DNA from: an uncultured Chloroflexota bacterium
Lineage (GTDB): Bacteria; Chloroflexota; Dehalococcoidia; Dehalococcoidales; RBG-16-60-22
NCBI GenBank assembly: GCA_903915565.1
Contig: CAIWTG010000163.1
Coordinates: forward strand, 1 to 9,604
Length of the DNA: 9,604 nt
Direction of reading: 5' to 3'
Below are positions 6,118-9,604 of the stretch, piece after piece; positions within the stretch are counted from its first letter, which is position 1, and each line of letters begins with the position of its first letter. The notes beneath the pieces are model-generated. The model was not told the DNA's origin, did no database searches, and saw nothing but the letters and a program-made list of their open reading frames with translations. The position numbers were made by a program, and so were the translations under genes.

Positions 6118-6124
6118 AACAGAA

Positions 6125-6493
6125 ATGATTCAGATGAACAGCAGGTTAAAAGTAGCGGATAACTCCGGGGCGCGAGAGATTATGTGCATCAACGTACTCG
6201 GCGGCACCGGCAGAAAATACGCTTATCTCGGCGATACGATTGTCGCCTCGGTGAAAAAAGCGATACCCAATGCGGCGACGAAAAAAGGCGATGTTGTCCG
6301 GGCAGTGGTCGTGCGGACGGCGTATCCTTACCGGCGGCTGGACGGCTCGTATATCCGGTTCGACGAAAACGCCGCAGTTATACTTAGCGATAAAAATAAT
6401 CCTAAGGGGACCCGCATCTTCGGGCCGGTGGCGCGCGAATTAAGAGACAAACAATACACCAAAATCGTCTCGCTGGCGCCGGAAGTATTATAA
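6125..6493 (+). CDS. rplN: 50S ribosomal protein L14
   Basis: L14 (uL14) sits at the subunit interface, forms bridge B8 and is the docking site of the silencing factor RsfS. From ATG 6125 the product has 122 residues, the standard length, and begins MIQMNSRLKVADNSGAREIM as L14 does. Further blocks are NVLGGTGRKYAYLGDTIVAS, KKGDVVRAVVVRTAYPYRR and the C-terminal GTRIFGPVARELRDKQYTKI followed by VSLAPEVL. The reading frame is open upstream to a TTG at 6110, but both the family N-terminus and the GGGTGA site favour the ATG. This is the first gene of the classical spc operon; it follows rpsQ by 18 nt. Confidence 0.97.
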   Translation: MIQMNSRLKVADNSGAREIMCINVLGGTGRKYAYLGDTIVASVKKAIPNAATKKGDVVRAVVVRTAYPYRRLDGSYIRFDENAAVILSDKNNPKGTRIFGPVARELRDKQYTKIVSLAPEVL

Positions 6494-6506
6494 AGGCAGA
6501 AAAACC

Positions 6507-6818
6507 ATGAAAATTAGAAAAGATGATACAGTCCTGGTTATCACTGGGAAGGACAGAGGTAAAAAAGCCAAGGTGCGCTTTGCCTTTCCTAAGGAAAAAA
6601 TGCTGATAATCGAAGGCGTAAATTTTGTTAAAAAGCACTCCAAAGCCAAGGGTGCCGCCAAGCAGGCCGGCATCATTGACATTGAAGAACCGATGCACAT
6701 ATCCAAGGTAATGTTTTATTGTACCAAGTGCAATAAACCGGCTCGCCTTGGCTCAAGAACGCTGGAGGACGGGCGGAGCGTTAGATACTGCCGTAACTGC
6801 GGCGAGGTGACTGACTAA
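6507..6818 (+). CDS. rplX: 50S ribosomal protein L24 with zinc-ribbon tail
   Basis: L24 (uL24) starts assembly of the large subunit by binding the 5' part of 23S rRNA. The 103 residues contain a KOW motif at about 5-32 (DDTVLVITGKDRGKKAKV), then VNFVKKHSKAKG at 38-49. The C-terminal part has Cys72-x2-Cys75 and Cys95-x2-Cys98, a four-cysteine knuckle able to bind zinc, as in many L24 proteins of this type. The ATG follows rplN after 13 nt with only a weak AAGG ahead. The stop codon TAA shares its last A with the ATG of rplE (TAATG), and the codons for GEV form the rplE ribosome binding site. Confidence 0.97.
   Translation: MKIRKDDTVLVITGKDRGKKAKVRFAFPKEKMLIIEGVNFVKKHSKAKGAAKQAGIIDIEEPMHISKVMFYCTKCNKPARLGSRTLEDGRSVRYCRNCGEVTD
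6804..6810 (+). promoter_or_regulatory. Shine-Dalgarno site for rplE inside rplX
   Basis: GAGGTGA lies 7 nt before the rplE ATG at 6818, inside the last codons of rplX. Together with the TAATG junction it points to termination-reinitiation coupling between L24 and L5. Confidence 0.75.
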
Positions 6819-7372
6819 TGGCAAGATTAAGGGATAAATACCACAAAGAAGTAGTGCCACGCCTGATGGAAATGCGCGGTTATAAAAACATTATGCAGGT
6901 ACCGCGTCTGGAGAAAATAGTGGTGAACGTGGGAATGGGAGAGGCAATAGCCAACGCCAAGTCGCTGGAAGCAGCGGAAGCCGACCTGACGGCGATTACC
7001 GGCCAGCACGTGCTGACTACCCGTTCCAAGAAAGCCATCGCTAACTTCAAATTAAGAATCGGGATGCCCATCGGGTTAAAAGTAACGCTGCGAGGGGAGC
7101 GGATGTGGCACTTCTACGATAAGCTGATTAACGCCGTCCTGCCCCGCATGCACGAATTCTCGGGCGTAGCGGCGGATTCCTTTGACGGCCGCGGCAATTA
7201 TACCCTGGGGCTGAAAGAGCAAATCCTCTTCCCGGAAATCGAATACGATAAGGTTGATAAAATCCGCGGTATGGAAATTTCGATAATTACTACGGCTAGA
7301 ACCGACGAGGACGGCAGAAATCTGCTCGCCCTGCTCGGGATGCCTTTCGCCAAGGATGGGGAGAAATCATAA
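6818..7372 (+). CDS. rplE: 50S ribosomal protein L5
   Basis: L5 (uL5) binds 5S rRNA and, with L18, sets it into the central protuberance, where it contacts the P-site tRNA. The product has 184 residues, close to the usual 179-187. It opens with LRDKYHKEVVPRLMEMRGYKN and shows VPRLEKIVVNVGMGEA (28-43), KKAIANFKLRIGMPIG (71-86), KVTLRGERMW, SFDGRGNYTLGLKEQILFPE (120-139) and the C-terminal LLALLGMPF. All major blocks are intact. It overlaps rplX and rpsN by one base each (TAATG at both ends), giving an L24-L5-S14 coupled unit. In E. coli the S8 repressor binds around the start of this gene; I cannot show an equivalent RNA fold here. Confidence 0.98.
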   Translation: MARLRDKYHKEVVPRLMEMRGYKNIMQVPRLEKIVVNVGMGEAIANAKSLEAAEADLTAITGQHVLTTRSKKAIANFKLRIGMPIGLKVTLRGERMWHFYDKLINAVLPRMHEFSGVAADSFDGRGNYTLGLKEQILFPEIEYDKVDKIRGMEISIITTARTDEDGRNLLALLGMPFAKDGEKS

Positions 7373-7557
7373 TGGCCAAAAAATCATCGATTTTAAAATC
7401 GCAGCGCACCCCAAAATTTACGGCGCGCAAGCATAACCGCTGCAAGATATGCGGCCGGCCGCGCGCCTATATCCGCAAGTTCGGGATATGCCGGATTTGC
7501 TTCCGGGAACTGGCACTCGAAGCGCAGCTGCCCGGCGTGAGAAAATCCAGCTGGTAA
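7372..7557 (+). CDS. rpsN: 30S ribosomal protein S14, short zinc-binding form
   Basis: S14 (uS14) is a late-binding head protein next to S10, S3 and S19. The protein has 61 residues, the short zinc-ribbon form (rpsZ, also named rpsN type Z), not the 89-101-residue zinc-free form. The cysteines are Cys24-x2-Cys27 (CKIC) and Cys40-x2-Cys43 (CRIC), and the family blocks RPRAYIRKFGICRICFREL and LPGVRKSSW are present. GGGGAG at 7358-7363 lies 8 nt before the ATG, which shares a base with the rplE stop. A zinc-free paralogue, if the genome has one, would be elsewhere. The 31 nt that follow, before rpsH, are the longest non-coding stretch of the window. Confidence 0.97.
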   Translation: MAKKSSILKSQRTPKFTARKHNRCKICGRPRAYIRKFGICRICFRELALEAQLPGVRKSSW

Positions 7558-7576
7558 ACTAAAGTAGTAAATTGGT

Positions 7577-7583
7577 AGGTGAT
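7577..7583 (+). promoter_or_regulatory. Shine-Dalgarno site deciding the GTG start of rpsH
   Basis: AGGTGAT lies 5 nt before GTG 7589. The nearby ATG at 7582 is out of frame with rpsH, so the GTG, which gives the S8 N-terminus TDPIADMLTRIRN, is the start. Confidence 0.75.
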
Positions 7584-7588
7584 GTACA

Positions 7589-7981
7589 GTGACAGATCCA
7601 ATTGCTGATATGTTAACCCGAATAAGGAACGCCATCATGGTCAGACATGATAGCGTGCAGGTACCTGCTTCTAAAATGAAGATGGGTATCGCCAAAATCC
7701 TCAAAGATGAAGGCTTTATTTCCGATTACGAGGTAGTCAAGGGCAAGCCTCACCGGATGATAAAGGTGCAGCTGCGGTATTTAGATGGCAATAAACCGGC
7801 AATCTCCGGCATGAAACGCATAAGCAAACCGGGATTGCGGCTGTATGTGCATAAACGCGAGATACCGCGCGTTTACGGCGGACTGGGCATTGCGATTATT
7901 TCAACGTCGCAAGGTCTGAAGACAGGCCAGCAAGCCTGGCACCAGAAGTCCGGCGGCGAGCTATTATGCTATGTTTGGTAA
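7589..7981 (+). CDS. rpsH: 30S ribosomal protein S8 (GTG start)
   Basis: S8 (uS8) binds the central domain of 16S rRNA (helix 21) and organises the platform; in E. coli it also represses the spc operon. The 130 residues match the family. Blocks are TDPIADMLTRIRNA (2-15), the N-terminal core VPASKMKMGIAKILKDEGFI (25-44), SKPGLRLYVHKREIPRV (79-95) and the C-terminal GLGIAIISTSQG (98-109) and GGELLCYVW (122-130), the STS and GGE parts forming the RNA-binding surface. The GTG start is supported by AGGTGAT at 7577-7583. It follows rpsN after 31 nt, the widest gap here, and rplF starts 21 nt after it. Confidence 0.97.
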   Translation: MTDPIADMLTRIRNAIMVRHDSVQVPASKMKMGIAKILKDEGFISDYEVVKGKPHRMIKVQLRYLDGNKPAISGMKRISKPGLRLYVHKREIPRVYGGLGIAIISTSQGLKTGQQAWHQKSGGELLCYVW

Positions 7982-8002
7982 AGAGTTAGTGGAGCGAGAT
8001 GT

Positions 8003-8554
8003 ATGTCTAGAATAGGAAAACTGCCGATACCGATACCCGCCGGGGTAACGGTAAATATAGCGGGGGATAACGTAACCGTTAAAGGTCCCAAAGGGGAACT
8101 GAAGCGAACGATGCCCGCGGAAATAAAAATTGCTATGGAGGGCACCAATGCGGTGGTGACCAGGCCCAGCGATGATAAAAAGCACCGCGCTTTCCACGGC
8201 CTCACCCGCACCCTGCTGGCCAATATGGTTGAGGGAGTATCCAAAGGCTTTGAAAAGTCCCTGGATATTGTAGGGGTAGGCTACCGGGCGGAAAAGACCG
8301 GCGATAAATTAACATTGCGCCTGGGTTTTTCACACCAGGTGGAAGTTATACCGATGCCGGGCTTAACGCTGGGGGTGGAAGGGAACAATAAAATAAAAGT
8401 CAGCGGGATAAATAAGGAAGACGTCGGGCAGATGGCGGCGAAAATACGCGCCCTCAAGCCGCCGGACCATTATAAGGGCAAGGGTATTAGATACACCGGA
8501 GAAAAAGTACGTATCAAACCGGGCAAGACCGGTAAGGTAGTTGGCAGGCAATAG
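8003..8554 (+). CDS. rplF: 50S ribosomal protein L6
   Basis: L6 (uL6) lies at the base of the L7/L12 stalk near the sarcin-ricin loop and helps the factor-binding site mature. It has 183 residues, slightly above the common 175-180. The two duplicated alpha/beta halves are visible: the N-terminal half (SRIGKLPIPIPAGVTVNI; VKGPKGEL at 26-33) and the C-terminal half (GVGYRAEKTGDKLTLRLGFSH; then the signature YKGKGIRYTGEKVRIKPGKT near the end). The ATG at 8003 gives the family N-terminus; GGAG at 7991-7994 lies 8 nt before it. An out-of-frame ATG at 7999 is not the start. rplR begins 2 nt after the stop. Confidence 0.98.
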   Translation: MSRIGKLPIPIPAGVTVNIAGDNVTVKGPKGELKRTMPAEIKIAMEGTNAVVTRPSDDKKHRAFHGLTRTLLANMVEGVSKGFEKSLDIVGVGYRAEKTGDKLTLRLGFSHQVEVIPMPGLTLGVEGNNKIKVSGINKEDVGQMAAKIRALKPPDHYKGKGIRYTGEKVRIKPGKTGKVVGRQ

Positions 8555-8556
8555 AA

Positions 8557-8922
8557 ATGACTAAATCTTATACCAGAGAAGCAAGAATAAGAAGGCACGG
8601 CAGAGTCCGTCAAAAGGTCAACGGCACCAAGGAACAGCCGCGGCTCTGCGTTTTCCGCAGCTTGAAGCACATTTACGCTCAAGTGGTGGACGATGCGGAG
8701 GGGCGCACCTTAGTGGCCGCCTCGACACTGGACGAAGAGATAACCAAGGACACCAAGAAAAAGAACAAGACCAGCCAGGCAGAAATGGTCGGCACGCTAC
8801 TGGCAAAACGCGCCACCGAGAAGAAAATAGCCCGTGTAGCCTTCGACCGCGGCGGATTCAAGTATCACGGAAGAGTTAAAGCCCTGGCAGAAGCAGCCCG
8901 TAAGGGCGGGCTCAAGTTCTAA
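8557..8922 (+). CDS. rplR: 50S ribosomal protein L18
   Basis: L18 (uL18) binds 5S rRNA with L5 and anchors it in the central protuberance. The 121 residues fit the family. The basic N-terminus (TREARIRRHGRVRQKVNGTK) is followed by QPRLCVFRSLKHIYAQVVDD (28-47), TLVAASTLDEE, a lysine-rich stretch DTKKKNKT and the C-terminal block VAFDRGGFKYHGRVKALAEA and ARKGGLKF. All of these are usual. It lies 2 nt after rplF; the ribosome binding site is weak (AGG inside the last rplF codons), so coupling to rplF is likely. rpsE starts 8 or 11 nt after the stop. Confidence 0.97.
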   Translation: MTKSYTREARIRRHGRVRQKVNGTKEQPRLCVFRSLKHIYAQVVDDAEGRTLVAASTLDEEITKDTKKKNKTSQAEMVGTLLAKRATEKKIARVAFDRGGFKYHGRVKALAEAARKGGLKF

Positions 8923-8930
8923 GAGAGGTT

Positions 8931-9458
8931 ATGATGAAGCAACCATTAAGCCGGATAGACGCAGCCGAACTAAACCTTAATGACAAGCTCATTACGGTTA
9001 ACCGTGTCGCCAAGGTAATGAAGGGCGGCAAGCGGCTGCGCTTCAGCGCGCTGGTAGTCACCGGCGACGGCGCGGGGCATGTCGGCCTGGGCATCGGCAA
9101 GGCTAACGAAGTGCCTTCAGCCATCAGCAAGGGTGGCGCGCAGGCGAGAAAGAATTTAGTTTATGTGCCTCTGGCGGGCAGCACCATTTACCATGCGATT
9201 ACAGTACATTTCGGGGCGGCGACGGTGATGCTAAGACCGGCCGTGCCGGGCACCGGCGTGATTGCCGGCGGCAGCGTGAGAGCGGTGCTTGAGGCTTGCG
9301 GCGTAAAAGACATTTTATCGAAATCATTGGGGGCTTCCAACCACATCAATGTGGCACGGGCAACCATGCTGGCGTTAACTCAATTGAAGAATCCGAAGGA
9401 AGAGTTGGCAAAACGCCATTCAGTAGTTGCCACCGGAGAGGCAGCAGCTCATGAGTAA
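8931..9458 (+). CDS. rpsE: 30S ribosomal protein S5
   Basis: S5 (uS5) lies on the solvent side of the small subunit near the mRNA entry pore and affects decoding accuracy. The product has 175 residues, normal length. The double-stranded RNA-binding-like N-terminal domain covers about 17-80 (VNRVAKVMKGGKRLRFSALV, GDGAGHVGLGIGKANEV). The C-terminal domain has RPAVPGTGVIAGGSVRAVLE (102-121) and GVKDILSKSLGASNHINVARAT (124-145). The loop after RVAKVMKGG has GKRLRFSAL where GRRFSFSAL is common. There are two consecutive ATG codons, at 8931 and 8934; GAGAGG at 8923-8928 is better spaced for the second, so the true N-terminus may be one residue shorter. Its last codons overlap rpmD by 8 nt. Confidence 0.97.
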   Translation: MMKQPLSRIDAAELNLNDKLITVNRVAKVMKGGKRLRFSALVVTGDGAGHVGLGIGKANEVPSAISKGGAQARKNLVYVPLAGSTIYHAITVHFGAATVMLRPAVPGTGVIAGGSVRAVLEACGVKDILSKSLGASNHINVARATMLALTQLKNPKEELAKRHSVVATGEAAAHE

Positions 9459-9604
9459 GATACGCGTTATCTGGATTAAAAGCGCCATAGGATATGAAGA
9501 AAGCCAGCGCAGGACGCTGGCATCGCTGGGATTGCACCGGCTGAACCAGAGCGTCGTTTTTGAAGATTCGAACTCGGTGCGTGGTATGATTAATGCAGTA
9601 AGGC
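9451..9604 (+). CDS. rpmD: 50S ribosomal protein L30, N-terminal part (cut by window end)
   Basis: L30 (uL30) is a small protein of the large subunit near 5S rRNA. The gene starts at ATG 9451, inside the end of rpsE (8 nt overlap), with GGAGAGG at 9435-9441 as ribosome binding site. The 51 complete codons read MSKIRVIWIKSAIGYEESQR, then RTLASLGLHRLNQSVVFED and SNSVRGMINAVR, which is the L30 fold: the KS.IG...qr.TL..LGL.r.nqsV pattern and the final RGMIN block. Only about 8-10 residues should be missing. It follows rpsE as in the classical spc operon, so rplO and secY are expected next. Confidence 0.96.
   Translation, partial: MSKIRVIWIKSAIGYEESQRRTLASLGLHRLNQSVVFEDSNSVRGMINAVR

Noticed and set aside
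6110..6124. TTG 6110 as start of L14
   Set aside because: It has no correctly spaced ribosome binding site, and the ATG at 6125 gives exactly the conserved 122-residue L14.
6780..6840. S8-type repressor site at the rplE start, as in the E. coli spc operon
   Set aside because: I could not see a convincing helix-21-like fold by eye; an RNA covariance search would be needed to claim it.
7558..7588. Possible promoter or terminator in the 31-nt gap before rpsH
   Set aside because: It is too short for both, has no hairpin and no -35/-10 pair; its only clear content is the rpsH ribosome binding site.
1..9604. Mobile elements, CRISPR arrays, tRNA or rRNA genes, or a novel system
   Set aside because: Essentially every base is in a recognised, correctly ordered translation gene; there are no inverted-repeat ends, arrays, foreign genes or unexplained gaps.

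Overview
This is a slice of the universal translation gene cluster of a bacterium. It holds the 3' end of fusA (elongation factor G) followed by the S10 operon (rpsJ-rplC-rplD-rplW-rplB-rpsS-rplV-rpsC-rplP-rpmC-rpsQ). This runs without a break into the first part of the spc operon (rplN-rplX-rplE-rpsN-rpsH-rplF-rplR-rpsE-rpmD), and rpmD is cut by the window end. All 21 genes lie on the + strand. The gene order is the textbook bacterial one and no gene is missing or inserted.

Organism: clearly bacterial, judging by the protein set, the order and the Shine-Dalgarno sites. The base composition is balanced to moderately GC-rich. The zinc-ribbon S14 (CxxC...CxxC), fusA joined straight to rpsJ with no tuf between them, and the wording of L3 (HGGPKTHGQSDRWRAPGS) fit Chloroflexota, perhaps the Dehalococcoidia side. 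That placement is an inference from remembered family patterns, not a database result.

Layout: 1-750 is the EF-G domain III tail plus domains IV and V. 743-6106 is the S10 block (S10, L3, L4, L23, L2, S19, L22, S3, L16, L29, S17). 6125-9604 is the spc block (L14, L24, L5, S14, S8, L6, L18, S5, L30 partial). Genes are packed with overlaps of 1, 8 or 14 nt, or gaps of 0-31 nt. The largest non-coding stretch is the 31 nt between rpsN and rpsH. There is no room for an internal S10-type leader and I see no terminator hairpin, so the window reads as one long transcript made from a promoter upstream of the window. Translational coupling is likely at the overlapping junctions. Five genes use non-ATG starts (rplD, rplV, rpmC and rpsH GTG; rpsC TTG), each with a Shine-Dalgarno match in front.

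The products work together: EF-G drives translocation. S10, S19, S3, S14, S17, S8 and S5 build the head, body and mRNA-entry region of the 30S subunit. L3, L4, L23, L2, L22, L16, L29, L14, L24, L5, L6, L18 and L30 build the peptidyl-transferase surroundings, the exit tunnel and its rim, and the central protuberance of the 50S subunit.

I found no novel system. The points most worth a second look are a roughly 135-residue Ala/Lys/Glu/Pro-rich tail on S3 with a small internal repeat, the direct fusA-rpsJ fusion without tuf, and a few substitutions at usually conserved ribosomal-protein positions.
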